Assembly (NCBI RefSeq): GCF_028682475.1
Contig: NZ_JANHLE010000005.1
Coordinates: forward strand, 124,001 to 188,000
From: Pseudomonas putida
GTDB taxonomy: Bacteria; Pseudomonadota; Gammaproteobacteria; Pseudomonadales; Pseudomonadaceae
Length of the DNA stretch: 64,000 nt
Reading direction: 5' to 3'
The notes under the pieces are model-generated. The model did not search any database. It had not been told where the DNA came from and worked only from the letters and a program-made list of their open reading frames with translations. Of the stretch, positions 44,269 to 57,766 are shown in pieces. Numbering within the stretch: position 1 is the stretch's first letter; each line of letters begins with the position of its first letter. The position numbers and the translations under genes are program-made.

Positions 44269-45636
44269 TCAGCTTTTCTTGATCTTCTCCGGTCGCTTCC
44301 AGCCATCGATGTTGCGCTGGCGTGCGCGGCCGACGGCTAGCTGTGCGGCCTCGACTTTCTGGGTAATGGTCGAACCGGCAGCTGTGGTCGCACCGTCGAG
44401 GATATCCACAGGCGCAACCAGGGAGTTGTTGGAGCCGATGAACACATCCTCACCAAGGACGGTCTTGAACTTGTTCGCGCCATCGTAGTTGCAGGTGATG
44501 GTACCGGCACCGATGTTGGTCCGCGCACCGACCTCGGCATCGCCCAGGTAGGTCAGATGACCGGCCTTGGCGCCTTCACCGAGGTGGGCGTTCTTCAGTT
44601 CGACAAAGTTACCCACATGGGCACGGGCTTCCAGCACGCTGCCTGGACGCAGGCGGGCAAACGGGCCGGCATCGCTGCCTTCCCCCATGATCGCGCCTTC
44701 AAGGTGGCTGTTGGCTTTGACCACGACGCCCTTGCGCAGGGTGCTGTTCTTGATCACGCAGTTAGGGCCGATCACCACGTCGTCTTCAATGACCACACGG
44801 CCTTCGAGAATCACGTTGATATCGATGAGTACGTCGCGACCAACGGTCACTTCGCCACGCACGTCAAAACGTGCCGGGTCGCGCAGGGTTACCCCTTGAG
44901 CCATCAGACGACGCGCTTCACGCAGCTGGTAGTGACGCTCCAGTTCCGCCAGCTGGCGACGGTCATTGGCGCCCTGCACTTCCATCGGGTCCAGTGGCTG
45001 CTCGGTGGCGACCACCAGGCCATCGGCAACGGCCATGGCAATCACGTCGGTCAGGTAGTACTCACCCTGGGCATTGTTGTTCGACAGACGCCCCAGCCAC
45101 TCGGCCAGGCGTGCGCCCGGTACCGCCAGAATGCCGGTGTTGCCTTCCTTGATGGCTTTTTGCGCGTCGCTGGCATCCTTGTGCTCAACGATCGCTGCCA
45201 CCTGCCCCAGGGCGTCGCGGACAATGCGCCCGTAACCCGTTGGGTCATCGAGGTTGACCGTCAACAGGCCCAACTGCTCAGAGGTTACCTGGGTCAGCAA
45301 ACGCTTGAGGGTATCGACTTCGATCAGCGGTACATCGCCATAGAGGATCAGCACCGTATCAGCGCTCAAGGCCGGCAGGGCTTGCGCTACCGCATGGCCA
45401 GTACCCAGCTGTTTGTCTTGCAGAACAAAATTCAGGTCATCTGCCGCCAGACGCTCACGCACAAGCTCAGCACCGTGCCCGATCACCACATGGATGCCTT
45501 GCGGCTGTAGTTGACGCGCGCTGTGGATAACATGGCCAAGCATGGAGTCGCCGGCGACCGGGTGCAGCACCTTGGGCAGCGCAGAGCGCATCCGGGTACC
45601 TTGGCCAGCGGCGAGGATAACGATATCGAGAGACAT
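44269..45636 (-). CDS. glmU: Bifunctional GlcNAc-1-P uridyltransferase / GlcN-1-P acetyltransferase
   Basis: 455 aa. The last two steps to UDP-GlcNAc. The N-terminal pyrophosphorylase domain starts with [23 protein letters not shown] (about 6-28) and contains the GDVPL metal-binding aspartate. The C-terminal half is a left-handed beta-helix with repeated hexapeptides and the acetyltransferase segment [27 protein letters not shown]. Length and ends match the family. It lies between the atp operon and glmR-glmS, the common pseudomonad order. Confidence 0.96.
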   Translation of the reverse strand: MSLDIVILAAGQGTRMRSALPKVLHPVAGDSMLGHVIHSARQLQPQGIHVVIGHGAELVRERLAADDLNFVLQDKQLGTGHAVAQALPALSADTVLILYGDVPLIEVDTLKRLLTQVTSEQLGLLTVNLDDPTGYGRIVRDALGQVAAIVEHKDASDAQKAIKEGNTGILAVPGARLAEWLGRLSNNNAQGEYYLTDVIAMAVADGLVVATEQPLDPMEVQGANDRRQLAELERHYQLREARRLMAQGVTLRDPARFDVRGEVTVGRDVLIDINVILEGRVVIEDDVVIGPNCVIKNSTLRKGVVVKANSHLEGAIMGEGSDAGPFARLRPGSVLEARAHVGNFVELKNAHLGEGAKAGHLTYLGDAEVGARTNIGAGTITCNYDGANKFKTVLGEDVFIGSNNSLVAPVDILDGATTAAGSTITQKVEAAQLAVGRARQRNIDGWKRPEKIKKS

Positions 45637-45688
45637 TGACGGGCTACCAATCCTGGAAGGTCAGCGAGATGACCAGAATATAAAACGC

Positions 45689-45722
45689 GGAAAAAGAAAA
45701 AGGGTAGCCGAGGCTACCCTTT
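45689..45722 (-). terminator. Rho-independent terminator of the atp operon
   Basis: AAAGGGTAGCC (45699-45709) and GGCTACCCTTT (45712-45722) form an 11-bp stem; on the minus strand it continues TTTTCTTTTT. It separates atpC from glmU. Confidence 0.93.
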
Positions 45723-45758
45723 AACTCAATCGCAGCAGCAGTGACCGGCCTGGGCCGA

Positions 45759-46178
45759 TTACTTGCCTTTGCGCATTTGCTGGACGGTACGCAGCTGGGC
45801 TGCGGCCTCGGCCAGACGTGCAGCGGCGGCACCGTAGTCGAAATCCGCGCTTTTTACATGCAGGGCGTTCTCAGCAGCCTTGAGGGCTTCCTGAGCCTGA
45901 GCTTCGTCCAGGTCGGCAGCGCGTTGCACGGTATCGGCAAGCACCTTGACCATGTTCGGCTGGACCTCGAGGAAACCACCAGAGATGTAGAACACCTCTT
46001 GGGCGCCACCCTGCTTGGTCAGCGTGATCGGACCTGGCTTCAGATTAGTGATCAGCGGCGCGTGGCCTGGAGCGATACCAAGATCACCCAGGTTACCGTG
46101 CGCAACCACCATCTCGACCAGACCGGAGAAAATCTCTCCTTCCGCGCTGACGATATCGCAATGGACTGTCATAGCCAT
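45759..46178 (-). CDS. atpC: ATP synthase F1 epsilon subunit
   Basis: 139 aa. Central-stalk subunit that links the rotor to the c-ring and inhibits ATP hydrolysis. The beta-sandwich start [18 protein letters not shown] and the [14 protein letters not shown] segment are typical, and the C-terminal helical pair is Ala- and Glu-rich. It is the last gene of the atpIBEFHAGDC operon. A GC hairpin separates it from atpD. Confidence 0.97.
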   Translation of the reverse strand: MAMTVHCDIVSAEGEIFSGLVEMVVAHGNLGDLGIAPGHAPLITNLKPGPITLTKQGGAQEVFYISGGFLEVQPNMVKVLADTVQRAADLDEAQAQEALKAAENALHVKSADFDYGAAAARLAEAAAQLRTVQQMRKGK

Positions 46179-46199
46179 CTGCTTGCCTCAACCTGATTA

Positions 46200-46217
46200 G
46201 CGCCCCTTGCGGGGCGC
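46200..46217. other. Intra-operon hairpin between atpD and atpC
   Basis: GCGCCCC (46200-46206) and GGGGCGC (46211-46217) pair around TTGC. There is no T-run. It may adjust the relative stability of the atpD and atpC parts of the message. Confidence 0.6.
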
Positions 46218-46222
46218 CGGGA

Positions 46223-47626
<1,404 letters not shown>

Positions 47627-48487
47627 TTAAACCGCGGCAGCGCCGCCGACGATTTCCGAGATCTCTTGGGTGATCGCAGCCTGACGCGCCTTGTTGTAGA
47701 TCAGCTGCAATTCGCTGATCAAATCACCGGCGTTGTCGGTGGCGTTCTTCATCGCGATCATCCGGGCAGCTTGTTCAGCTGCGTTGTTCTCGACCACCGC
47801 CTGGTAGACCTGCGACTCCACGTAACGCACCATCAGGCCGTCCAGCAGCTCTTTGGCGTCAGGTTCGTAGAGGTAGTCCCAGTGGTGCTTGAGTTCTTGA
47901 TCCGGGGTTGCCACCAACGGAATCAACTGCTCGACCGTTGGAGTTTGAGTCATGGTATTGATGAACTTGTTCGATACCACGGACAGACGATCAATACGAC
48001 CGTCCAGGTAAGCATCCAGCATAACCTTGACGCTGCCGATCAGATCATTGATCGACGGCTCTTCGCCCAGGTGGCTGATTGCTGCAACGACGTTGCCGCC
48101 GAAGCTGCGGAAAAACGCCGCACCCTTGCTACCAACTACGCAGAGATCGATCTCGATCCCTTGCTCGCGGTTGGCCGCCATGTCGTTGACCAGGGCCTTG
48201 AACAGGTTGGTGTTCAAGCCACCACACAGACCACGGTCACTGCTCACCACAACATAACCGACGCGCTTTACAGGGCGGTCGATCATGAACGGGTGGCGGT
48301 ATTCCGGGTTGGCGTTGGCCAGATGACCAATAACCTGGCGGATACGCTCCGCATAAGGACGGCTAGCAGCCATGCGCATTTGAGCCTTGCGCATTTTGCT
48401 GACCGCCACTTTTTCCATGGCGCTGGTAATTTTTTGCGTGCTTTTGATGCTCGCAATCTTACTGCGAATCTCTTTTGCGCCTGCCAT
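47627..48487 (-). CDS. atpG: ATP synthase F1 gamma subunit
   Basis: 286 aa. Rotor shaft. N-terminal helix [31 protein letters not shown] and the C-terminal [39 protein letters not shown] form the coiled coil; [11 protein letters not shown] is the conserved middle motif. Confidence 0.98.
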   Translation of the reverse strand: MAGAKEIRSKIASIKSTQKITSAMEKVAVSKMRKAQMRMAASRPYAERIRQVIGHLANANPEYRHPFMIDRPVKRVGYVVVSSDRGLCGGLNTNLFKALVNDMAANREQGIEIDLCVVGSKGAAFFRSFGGNVVAAISHLGEEPSINDLIGSVKVMLDAYLDGRIDRLSVVSNKFINTMTQTPTVEQLIPLVATPDQELKHHWDYLYEPDAKELLDGLMVRYVESQVYQAVVENNAAEQAARMIAMKNATDNAGDLISELQLIYNKARQAAITQEISEIVGGAAAV

Positions 48488-48508
48488 GTAACACCTATCA
48501 GGTTAGCA

Positions 48509-48532
48509 AGCGGGGGCTGCAAAGCCCCCGCT
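48509..48532. other. Intra-operon hairpin between atpA and atpG
   Basis: AGCGGGGGCT and AGCCCCCGCT pair around GCAA, a very stable stem five bases after the atpA stop. It has no T-run, so it more likely acts as an mRNA stability element than as a terminator. Confidence 0.65.
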
Positions 48533-48537
48533 GCGGC

Positions 48538-50082
48538 TTACCAGGTTTGGGTGGCCTTGAACTTCTCGATACCGGCTTTGATGCCAGCGTCGATTTCGTC
48601 GTTGAAGTCACCCTTCACGTTGATCTTCGCCATCAGTTCGGCGTGATCACGGTTGAAGTAGGAAATCAGCGCTTGTTCAAAGCTGCCGACTTTGGCGATT
48701 TCAACGTCGGTCAGGAACCCACGCTCAGCGGCATACAGCGACAGCGCCATGTCCGCGATGGACATTGGAGCGTATTGCTTCTGCTTCATCAGCTCGGTAA
48801 CACGTTGACCGTGCTCGAGTTGCTTACGAGTGGCTTCGTCCAGGTCAGAAGCGAACTGGGCGAATGCTGCCAGTTCACGGTACTGAGCCAGAGCGGTACG
48901 GATACCACCGGAAAGCTTCTTGATGATCTTGGTCTGAGCGGCCCCACCCACACGGGATACCGAAACACCGGCGTTCACTGCAGGGCGGATGCCCGAGTTG
49001 AACATGGCCGATTCCAGGAAGATCTGACCGTCGGTGATGGAAATCACGTTGGTCGGAACGAACGCGGAAACGTCGCCAGCCTGGGTTTCGATGATCGGCA
49101 GTGCGGTCAGGGAACCGGTCTTGCCAGTTACAGCACCGTTGGTGAACTTCTCGACGTACTCTTCGGAAACGCGCGATGCACGCTCCAGCAGACGGGAGTG
49201 GAGATAGAACACGTCACCTGGGTACGCTTCACGTCCTGGTGGACGGCGCAGCAGCAGGGAGATCTGACGGTAGGCAACGGCCTGCTTGGACAGGTCATCG
49301 TAGACGATCAGCGCGTCTTCACCGCGGTCACGGAAGAACTCGCCCATGGTGCAACCGGCGTATGGCGCCAGGAATTGCAGTGCGGCGGATTCCGAAGCAC
49401 TGGCAACCACCACGATGGTGTTGGCCAGGGCGCCGTTTTCTTCCAGCTTGCGAACGATGTTGGCAACGGTGGAACGCTTCTGGCCGACAGCAACATAAAC
49501 ACAGAAAATACCGGAGTCTTTCTGGTTGATGATGGCGTCGATCGCCATGGCGGTCTTACCGATCTGACGGTCACCGATGATCAGCTCACGCTGGCCACGG
49601 CCGACAGGGATCATGGCGTCGACGGATTTGTAGCCAGTCTGTACAGGCTGGTCTACCGACTTACGCCAGATCACGCCCGGAGCAACTTTCTCGACCGCGT
49701 CGGTCTCGGTGTTGCCCAGCGGGCCTTTGCCGTCAATTGGGTTGCCCAGTGCGTCGACAACGCGACCCAGCAGTTCCTTACCAACAGGAACTTCGAGGAT
49801 GCGGCCAGTGCACTTGGCGCTCATGCCTTCGGCGAGGGTGTCGTAAGCGCCCAGTACTACCGCACCAACGGAGTCTTGCTCCAGGTTGAGGGCCATACCG
49901 TAGACGCCGCCTGGAAATTCGATCATTTCGCCGTACATGACGTCGGCCAGACCGTAAATCCGCACGATGCCGTCAGAAACGCTGACGACAGTACCTTCGT
50001 TGCGAGCTTGAGAGGCTACATCGAGATTCTCGATGCGGCCCTTGATGATTTCACTAATTTCGGAAGGATTGAGTTGCTGCAT
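48538..50082 (-). CDS. atpA: ATP synthase F1 alpha subunit
   Basis: 514 aa. Non-catalytic nucleotide-binding subunit. The start [21 protein letters not shown], Walker A GDRQIGKT (about 170-177), [12 protein letters not shown] and the SRVGGAAQT signature are present. Confidence 0.98.
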   Translation of the reverse strand: MQQLNPSEISEIIKGRIENLDVASQARNEGTVVSVSDGIVRIYGLADVMYGEMIEFPGGVYGMALNLEQDSVGAVVLGAYDTLAEGMSAKCTGRILEVPVGKELLGRVVDALGNPIDGKGPLGNTETDAVEKVAPGVIWRKSVDQPVQTGYKSVDAMIPVGRGQRELIIGDRQIGKTAMAIDAIINQKDSGIFCVYVAVGQKRSTVANIVRKLEENGALANTIVVVASASESAALQFLAPYAGCTMGEFFRDRGEDALIVYDDLSKQAVAYRQISLLLRRPPGREAYPGDVFYLHSRLLERASRVSEEYVEKFTNGAVTGKTGSLTALPIIETQAGDVSAFVPTNVISITDGQIFLESAMFNSGIRPAVNAGVSVSRVGGAAQTKIIKKLSGGIRTALAQYRELAAFAQFASDLDEATRKQLEHGQRVTELMKQKQYAPMSIADMALSLYAAERGFLTDVEIAKVGSFEQALISYFNRDHAELMAKINVKGDFNDEIDAGIKAGIEKFKATQTW

Positions 50083-50103
50083 TGCTCTGCTGCCCCTTCA
50101 AAC

Positions 50104-50640
50104 TCAAGATTTCAATGCTTCGGCCAGTTTCGCGATTTTGCCGCGGACTGAGCCATCGATAACCAGGTCGCCGGCGCGGATTACGACGCCACCGATCAGG
50201 CTGGCATCCTCCGACACTTGCAGGCGCACTTCCCGGTCGAGCCGTGCACTGAGAACCTTGGCGAGTTTGTCTTGCTGTTCTTGGTTCAACGCAAAAGCAC
50301 TGGTGACTTCCACGTCCACGGATTTCTCTTGCTCGGCCTTGTACAGCTCGAACAACGCCGAAATCTCCGGCAAAAGCAGGAGACGTTCGTTTTCCGCGGC
50401 AACTTGGATGAAACTCTTTGCCTGTGCATCAAACTTGTCACCGCACACTTCAACAAAAGTGGCGGCCTTTTCTGCGCTCGTCAGTCGCGGGGCCTTGAGC
50501 AGGCGCTGCATGGTGTCGTCTTGCGACACCGCAGCAGCCAGGCCGAGCATGGCTGACCAATTGGCCAGTTGCTGATGGGCCTGGGCATGCTCAAAGGCAG
50601 CCTTAGCGTAAGGTCGGGCCAACGTGGTCAGTTCTGCCAT
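50104..50640 (-). CDS. atpH: ATP synthase F1 delta subunit
   Basis: 178 aa. Peripheral-stalk cap joining F1 to the b subunits. It begins [27 protein letters not shown] and ends with the conserved [27 protein letters not shown]. Confidence 0.97.
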   Translation of the reverse strand: MAELTTLARPYAKAAFEHAQAHQQLANWSAMLGLAAAVSQDDTMQRLLKAPRLTSAEKAATFVEVCGDKFDAQAKSFIQVAAENERLLLLPEISALFELYKAEQEKSVDVEVTSAFALNQEQQDKLAKVLSARLDREVRLQVSEDASLIGGVVIRAGDLVIDGSVRGKIAKLAEALKS

Positions 50641-50652
50641 GATCGCCCTCGC

Positions 50653-51123
50653 TTAAATTTCAGCGGCCAGTTTGTTAACCAGCTCCGCATGCGCGTTTTG
50701 ATCGATTGTGGCGCCAAGGATTTTTTCAGCACCGCCGACAGCCAGCAGACCCACTTGGGCACGCAGGGCGTCTTTGACACCGTTAATTTCCTGTTCGATC
50801 TCGGCCTGAGCCTGAGCCTTCACACGGTCAGCTTCGACGCGGGCCTGATCACGGGCTTCCTCGACGATCTGAGCACCGCGCTTCTTGGCTTGCTCAATGA
50901 TTTCAGCTGCCTGAGCCTTCGCTTCGCGCAGTTGCTGACCCACTTTATCTTGGGCCAACTCCAGGTCGCGAGCTGCTCGGTTGGCAGCGTCCAGTCCATC
51001 CGCGATCTTCTTCTGACGTTCTTGCAATGCCGCGATGACCGGAGGCCACACGAACTTCATGCAGAACAGCACAAAAATGAAGAACGCAACGGACTGACCA
51101 ATCAGGGTTGCATTAATGTTCAC
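50653..51123 (-). CDS. atpF: ATP synthase Fo b subunit
   Basis: 156 aa. One N-terminal membrane segment (about 8-27), then a long charged coiled coil rich in Ala, Glu, Gln and Lys, forming the peripheral stalk. It starts [20 protein letters not shown], as in other gammaproteobacteria. Confidence 0.97.
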   Translation of the reverse strand: MNINATLIGQSVAFFIFVLFCMKFVWPPVIAALQERQKKIADGLDAANRAARDLELAQDKVGQQLREAKAQAAEIIEQAKKRGAQIVEEARDQARVEADRVKAQAQAEIEQEINGVKDALRAQVGLLAVGGAEKILGATIDQNAHAELVNKLAAEI

Positions 51124-51180
51124 GCCAACACCTCGCTCGTTCTTTGTCCATCACACCAAACCACTCGAGAATTCGAGTGA

Positions 51181-51453
<273 letters not shown>

Positions 51454-51581
51454 TTACGTCGTATTGGTTAGGTTTTTTAGTTTGAAGCGGTAAAACAAAA
51501 TCGTTTGGTACAGCTGCCCTTGCGGACTTTTTCGACCCTCCCCCGTGCTGGCGAAAGGGTCATCAGACACGCCAGGCGGTC

Positions 51582-52875
<1,294 letters not shown>

Positions 52876-52953
52876 CACAACTGCTCCTCGAAAGTCGACC
52901 AACCAGTCAGCTATGACTTGGCATAATTTGTGCCGACAAAATGCGCGCAGAGT

Positions 52954-52975
52954 ATAGGGGCGGATTAACCCCTAT
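52954..52975. other. Stem-loop between parB and atpI
   Basis: ATAGGGG (52954-52960) pairs with CCCCTAT (52969-52975) across an 8-base loop. It lies 50 bases downstream of the parB stop and could end the parAB message, but it lacks a T-run. Confidence 0.45.
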
Positions 52976-53024
52976 TCAACTGCCGGGTAGTGATTTCCGA
53001 CTACGCGCTACAAAAGCAATTGTT

Positions 53025-53897
53025 TCAGCGGATGTGAGCTAGCACACCTTGCAACTCATCTAACGAGTTGTAACGGATAACTAACTGGCCTTTGCCCTTG
53101 TTGCCGTGACGTATCTGTACTGCCGAGCCCAAACGCTCTGCCAGACGTTGTTCGAGGCGGGTGATGTCCGGGTCGGGCTTGGCCGGTTCGACCGGTTCCG
53201 GCTTGCCATTGAGCCACTGGCGCACCAGGGCTTCGGTCTGGCGTACGGTCAGTCCACGTGCGACAACGTGACGCGCCCCGTCCACCTGCTGTTCTTCCGG
53301 CAAACCAAGCAGTGCCCGGGCATGACCCATTTCCAGATCGCCGTGCGAGAGCATGGTTTTGATCACTTCCGGCAGCGAGATCAGGCGCAGCAGGTTGGCC
53401 ACGGTAACCCGCGACTTGCCCACGGCATCGGCGACCTGCTGCTGAGTCAACTGGAATTCCAGCTGCAGACGCTGCAGGGCAATGGCCTCTTCCACCGGGT
53501 TGAGGTCTTCGCGCTGGATGTTCTCGATCAGGGCCATGGCGATGGCCGCTTCATCGGGCACATCGCGGACCATGGCCGGAATGGTTTCCATGCCGGCCTG
53601 CTGGCTGGCGCGCCAGCGGCGTTCGCCGGCGATGATTTCGAAGCGGTTGTCGCCAATCGGGCGCACCACGATCGGCTGCATCACGCCCTGGTTCTTGATC
53701 GATTGAGCCAGTTCTTCCAGCGCTTGCGGGTCCATGTCCCGACGTGGCTGGTACTTGCCGCGCTCGATCAGGTCGAGCGGCAGATGTTGCAGTTCTTTCT
53801 GGTCGACCTTCACAGCCTGCTCTTCGAGCGCGCTGACGGTAGGACCACTGAGCAGTGCATCCAACCCACGTCCGAGACCCCGTTTCTTAACGGCCAT
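53025..53897 (-). CDS. parB: Chromosome partitioning protein ParB
   Basis: 290 aa. CTP-dependent DNA clamp loading at parS. The KKRGLGRGLDALL start, the CTPase segment PLDLIERGKYQPRRDMD (about 45-61) with GERRWRA, and the helix-turn-helix LTQQQVADAVGKSRVTVANLLRL are complete, with a C-terminal dimer domain. It starts nine bases after parA. Confidence 0.97.
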   Translation of the reverse strand: MAVKKRGLGRGLDALLSGPTVSALEEQAVKVDQKELQHLPLDLIERGKYQPRRDMDPQALEELAQSIKNQGVMQPIVVRPIGDNRFEIIAGERRWRASQQAGMETIPAMVRDVPDEAAIAMALIENIQREDLNPVEEAIALQRLQLEFQLTQQQVADAVGKSRVTVANLLRLISLPEVIKTMLSHGDLEMGHARALLGLPEEQQVDGARHVVARGLTVRQTEALVRQWLNGKPEPVEPAKPDPDITRLEQRLAERLGSAVQIRHGNKGKGQLVIRYNSLDELQGVLAHIR

Positions 53898-53906
53898 ACG
53901 GATTCC

Positions 53907-54698
53907 TTAAGTTGTTTGTGCAGTGCGTGATGGACGGCGCTGACGGCGTACCAGTTCCCCAGCCAGGGCCAGGTAAGCCAGCGCGCCGCGCGATTGCTTG
54001 TCGTAAGCCAGGGCCGGCATACCGAAACTCGGCGCCTCGGCCAGGCGAATGTTGCGCGGGATCACCGTGTCGTAGAGCTGATCGCCAAAGTGTTCCTTGA
54101 GCTGCGCGGAGACATCGTTGATCAGGCTCAGGCGCGGGTCGTACATGGTCCGCAACAGGCCTTCGACCTTCAGGTTCGGGTTCAGACGCTCACCGATACG
54201 CTTGATGTTATCCACAAGGTCGCTCAGGCCTTCCAGGGCAAAGTATTCACATTGCATCGGAATGATCACGCCATCGGCGGCGACCAGGGCGTTGAGGGTC
54301 AGCATCGACAACGACGGCGGGCAGTCGATCAGGATGTAGTCGTAGTTCTCGCGGATCGGCGCCAGCGCGGTGCGCAGGCGGCTCTCCTTCATCTGCATTT
54401 CCAGCAGCACCACTTCCGCGGCGGTCAGGTCGCGGTTGGCCGGCAGCAGTTGATAACCGCCGTGCTCGGAGAAGTGCATGGCCTGGGCCAGATCGCATTC
54501 GCCGATCAGCAGGTCGTAGACCGAGTGTTCCAGGACGTGTTTATCCACACCGCTACCCATGGTGGCGTTGCCCTGTGGATCGAGATCGATCAGCAGCACC
54601 CGGCGCTTGGTAGCGACCAGCGATGCTGCGAGGTTGATACAGGTGGTGGTTTTGCCCACACCACCCTTCTGGTTCGCGATAGCGAATACCTTAGCCAT
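53907..54698 (-). CDS. parA: Chromosome partitioning ATPase ParA (Soj)
   Basis: 263 aa. MinD/ParA-family ATPase: deviant Walker A KGGVGKTT (about 11-18), DLDPQGNAT, and Walker B ILIDCPPSL. It works with ParB to segregate origins. The start MAKVFAIANQKGG at 54698 is preferred to an ATG six codons earlier. In line with rsmG-parA-parB order. Confidence 0.97.
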   Translation of the reverse strand: MAKVFAIANQKGGVGKTTTCINLAASLVATKRRVLLIDLDPQGNATMGSGVDKHVLEHSVYDLLIGECDLAQAMHFSEHGGYQLLPANRDLTAAEVVLLEMQMKESRLRTALAPIRENYDYILIDCPPSLSMLTLNALVAADGVIIPMQCEYFALEGLSDLVDNIKRIGERLNPNLKVEGLLRTMYDPRLSLINDVSAQLKEHFGDQLYDTVIPRNIRLAEAPSFGMPALAYDKQSRGALAYLALAGELVRRQRRPSRTAQTT

Positions 54699-54716
54699 TC
54701 TTGCTTGTGTTCCCAA

Positions 54717-55361
54717 TCATGCCGTGCGGCGCAGTATCAGCAGATGGCGCTGGCCTTGGCAACCCGGAACGGTCAAGGCCTGCTCGCTATCCACTCTGAA
54801 ATCTGCCGGCAATGCTACCAGCTCATCGGCAGGATGCAGCCCTTTCATTGCCAGCCACTGCGTCTGTTCGTCGCCAAGGTGGCGCGTCCAGTTGGTGAAG
54901 TTCTCCATGCTGCTGAAAGCCCGCGAAACAATTCCGCTGAACGGCTGCGCTGGCTGGAACTCTTCGACCCGCTTGTGGATAACTGTCAGGTTGTCCAGCT
55001 TCAGCTCCAGTTTTACCTGGGTCAGGAAGCGGGTTTTCTTGCCGTTGCTGTCGAGCACCGTGACTTGCTTGTCCGGATGCAGGATCGCCAGGGGAATACC
55101 GGGCATGCCGCCGCCGCTACCGACATCGAGCCAACGCTCGCTGTGGATAAACGGCATGACGCTCAGGCTGTCGAGCAGGTGGCGGGAAACCATTTCGTCC
55201 GGATTGCGCACGGCGGTCAGGTTGTAGGCCTTGTTCCACTTGATCAGCAAGGCCAGGTAGGCCAGCAATTGCGCATGCTGCGCCTCGCTCAGCTCGACAC
55301 CGAGCTGGCGGGCACCTGTGGACAACTCTTCGGCGTGTTGAGGGGTGACCTGAGAACTCAA
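54717..55361 (-). CDS. rsmG: 16S rRNA (guanine527-N7)-methyltransferase RsmG
   Basis: 214 aa. It methylates G527 of 16S rRNA. S-adenosylmethionine site [16 protein letters not shown] (about 78-93); [26 protein letters not shown] is the family N-terminal motif. Translation appears to start at a TTG (55361) that overlaps the mnmG stop codon by four bases, so coupled translation is likely. Formerly gidB. Confidence 0.95.
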   Translation of the reverse strand: MSSQVTPQHAEELSTGARQLGVELSEAQHAQLLAYLALLIKWNKAYNLTAVRNPDEMVSRHLLDSLSVMPFIHSERWLDVGSGGGMPGIPLAILHPDKQVTVLDSNGKKTRFLTQVKLELKLDNLTVIHKRVEEFQPAQPFSGIVSRAFSSMENFTNWTRHLGDEQTQWLAMKGLHPADELVALPADFRVDSEQALTVPGCQGQRHLLILRRTA

Positions 55362-57253
55362 GCGCTTTGCTCCAACTCGCGGCCTGCGCCGCGTTTTTTC
55401 AGATGAATCAGCAACAGGGAAATCGCCGCCGGGGTCACACCGGGGATCCGTGACGCCTGGCCCAGGGTTTCAGGCCGGGTCTGACCGAGCTTGCTCTGAA
55501 TTTCCTTGGACAGACCGGAGATACCGCTGTAGTCGATATCGTCGGGCAGGCGAGTATCTTCGCTGGCACGCAGCCGGGCGATTTCTTCCTGTTGCCGGTC
55601 GATGTAACCGGCGTATTTGGTCTTGATCTCGACCTGTTCGGCCACCTGCGGGTCGATCTCGCTGCCGCCGGTCACGGACATCAGACCAGCGTAGTCGATT
55701 TCCGGACGGGTCAGCAGGTTGAGCAGGTTGTACTCGTGGCTCAACGGCGTGCCGAATTTCTCGGCAATGGCCTGACCCTGCGCGGTGTCCGGGCGAACCC
55801 AGGTGGATTTCAGCCGCTGCTCTTCCAGGGCGATACCTTCGCGCTTGGCGCTGAACGCCGCCCAGCGCTGGTCATCGACCAGGCCCAGCTCGCGACCTTT
55901 TTCGGTCAGGCGCAAATCGGCGTTGTCTTCACGCAGGATCAAGCGGTATTCGGCGCGCGAAGTGAACATGCGGTACGGCTCCTGGGTTCCCAGGGTGATC
56001 AGGTCGTCGACCAGCACACCGATGTACGCTTCGTCGCGGCGCGGGCACCAGCTTTCGCGGCCCTGCGCACGCAGTGCGGCGTTGGTTCCAGCGAGCAGGC
56101 CCTGGGCACCGGCTTCTTCGTAGCCGGTGGTGCCGTTGATCTGCCCGGCGAAGAACAGACCGCCGATCACTTTGGTTTCCAGGCTGTACTTGAGGTCACG
56201 CGGGTCGAAGTAGTCGTACTCGATGGCGTAGCCCGGACGCACGATGTGCGCGTTTTCCATACCGCGGATCGAGCGGACGATCTCCAGTTGCACATCGAAC
56301 GGCAAGGATGTGGATATCCCGTTCGGGTACAGCTCGTGAGTGTTCAGGCCTTCCGGCTCGATGAACACCTGGTGGCTTTCCTTGTCGGCAAAGCGATGGA
56401 TCTTGTCTTCGATCGACGGGCAATAGCGCGGGCCAATGCCTTCGATGACCCCGGAGTACATCGGCGAACGGTCGAGGTTCGACGCGATGATTTCGTGGGT
56501 ACGGGCATTGGTGTGGGTAATCCAGCAACTCACTTGCCGCGGATGCATGGCTTTGTCGCCCATGAACGACATCACCGGAATCGGCGTATCGCCCGGCTGC
56601 TCGGTCATGACCGAGAAATCCACAGAGCGTCCGTCGATGCGCGGCGGGGTCCCGGTTTTCAGACGACCGACGCGCAGCGGTAATTCACGCAGGCGATGGG
56701 CCAGGGCGATGGCCGGTGGATCACCGGCGCGACCGCCGGAGTAATTCTGCAGACCGATGTGGATAAGTCCACCGAGGAAGGTCCCGGTGGTCAACACCAC
56801 GGAGTCGGCGAAGAAACGCAGACCCATTTGCGTCACCACACCGCGCACCTGGTCCTGTTCGACGATCAGGTCATCACAGGACTGCTGGAATATCCACAGG
56901 TTGGGTTGGTTCTCGAGAATTTCACGCACTACCGCTTTGTAGATAGCGCGGTCGGCCTGAGCGCGAGTAGCGCGCACGGCTGGGCCTTTGCGGTTGTTCA
57001 AAACACGGAATTGGATACCGCTCTTGTCAGTAGCCAGCGCCATAGCGCCGCCGAGCGCATCGATTTCCTTGACCAGGTGGCTCTTGCCGATGCCACCGAT
57101 GGCCGGGTTGCAACTCATATGACCGAGGGTTTCCACGTTATGGGTCAGCAGCAGGGTTTTTACGCCCATGCGTGCAGACGCAAGCGCAGCCTCGGTACCG
57201 GCATGGCCGCCGCCGATGACGATCACTTCAAAACGGGAAGGGAAATCCACCAC
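55358..57253 (-). CDS. mnmG: tRNA U34 carboxymethylaminomethyl synthesis protein MnmG
   Basis: 631 aa. With MnmE it modifies wobble uridine 34 of several tRNAs, using FAD, NADH and methylene-tetrahydrofolate. FAD site [16 protein letters not shown] (about 10-25), [29 protein letters not shown], and [25 protein letters not shown] are typical. Two consecutive GTG codons begin the frame; the second (57250), with GAGG six bases before it, is equally possible. It lies downstream of an oriC-like segment. Confidence 0.96.
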   Translation of the reverse strand: MVDFPSRFEVIVIGGGHAGTEAALASARMGVKTLLLTHNVETLGHMSCNPAIGGIGKSHLVKEIDALGGAMALATDKSGIQFRVLNNRKGPAVRATRAQADRAIYKAVVREILENQPNLWIFQQSCDDLIVEQDQVRGVVTQMGLRFFADSVVLTTGTFLGGLIHIGLQNYSGGRAGDPPAIALAHRLRELPLRVGRLKTGTPPRIDGRSVDFSVMTEQPGDTPIPVMSFMGDKAMHPRQVSCWITHTNARTHEIIASNLDRSPMYSGVIEGIGPRYCPSIEDKIHRFADKESHQVFIEPEGLNTHELYPNGISTSLPFDVQLEIVRSIRGMENAHIVRPGYAIEYDYFDPRDLKYSLETKVIGGLFFAGQINGTTGYEEAGAQGLLAGTNAALRAQGRESWCPRRDEAYIGVLVDDLITLGTQEPYRMFTSRAEYRLILREDNADLRLTEKGRELGLVDDQRWAAFSAKREGIALEEQRLKSTWVRPDTAQGQAIAEKFGTPLSHEYNLLNLLTRPEIDYAGLMSVTGGSEIDPQVAEQVEIKTKYAGYIDRQQEEIARLRASEDTRLPDDIDYSGISGLSKEIQSKLGQTRPETLGQASRIPGVTPAAISLLLIHLKKRGAGRELEQSA

Positions 57254-57350
57254 GCACCTCGTGCCTGTTTCGGGAATAGATAGGGATAACGCACAAGTAT
57301 AGGGACTTACCCCCCTCTAAAGGAACCTTTTGCACAAAATTTAACCAGGC

Positions 57351-57652
57351 TGTGGATGAGTGGCGAGCAATAGAAATAAAGAGAGAGAAATTTATTAAAG
57401 CTTTGTTTTTATGTTTATTCTTATGCACCACCCTTTCTGTGGATAAAGTCCTACAGGCCTTTATTTACCTTATGTACAGAGATTCAAAACCCTGTGGTCT
57501 ACCGGTCATGAGCGTTCTGGATAAGCGCTTTAAGCCTGTGGATGAAATGGCTAGTTACCCACAGGCGGATTTATCTTCAGCCTTGAAGGGTAGTTATCAA
57601 CGGAGCTGAGGAGGGGTTTTCCACAGGGCTTATTCCACAGAAATGTGGATAG
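57351..57652. other. Second oriC-like segment, between mnmE and mnmG
   Basis: The 513-base gap between mnmG and mnmE holds no gene. It contains an AT-rich stretch (57370-57427) followed by DnaA-box-like nonamers at 57438 (perfect TGTGGATAA), 57537 (TGTGGATGA), 57555 (TTACCCACA), 57617 (TTTTCCACA) and 57644 (TGTGGATAG), and another perfect box at 57752. The layout is collinear with the rpmH-dnaA origin at an offset of 4,504 bases, including the shared CTACAGGCCTTTATTT (57451-57466) and GTACAGAGA. Confidence 0.75.
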
Positions 57653-57766
57653 ACGCGCAGGCGAGAACGCAGAATCAGCCGATTGGCTGTCCTGTCAGGA
57701 AGGGGAAATCGAGGAAAGGAGGAAAGAAGCCAGGTCCATGGCGGACCCGGCTGTGGATAAGGACGC

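Noticed and set aside
53240..53262. CACGTG-containing sequence inside parB as a parS candidate
   Set aside because: About 11 of 16 positions match, and it is not palindromic.
57352..57609. Open frame of 85 codons in the mnmE-mnmG gap, similar in translation to a frame starting at 61943
   Set aside because: The similarity follows from the duplicated origin DNA. Differences between the copies are not concentrated at third codon positions, DnaA boxes fill the frames, and there is no ribosome binding site.
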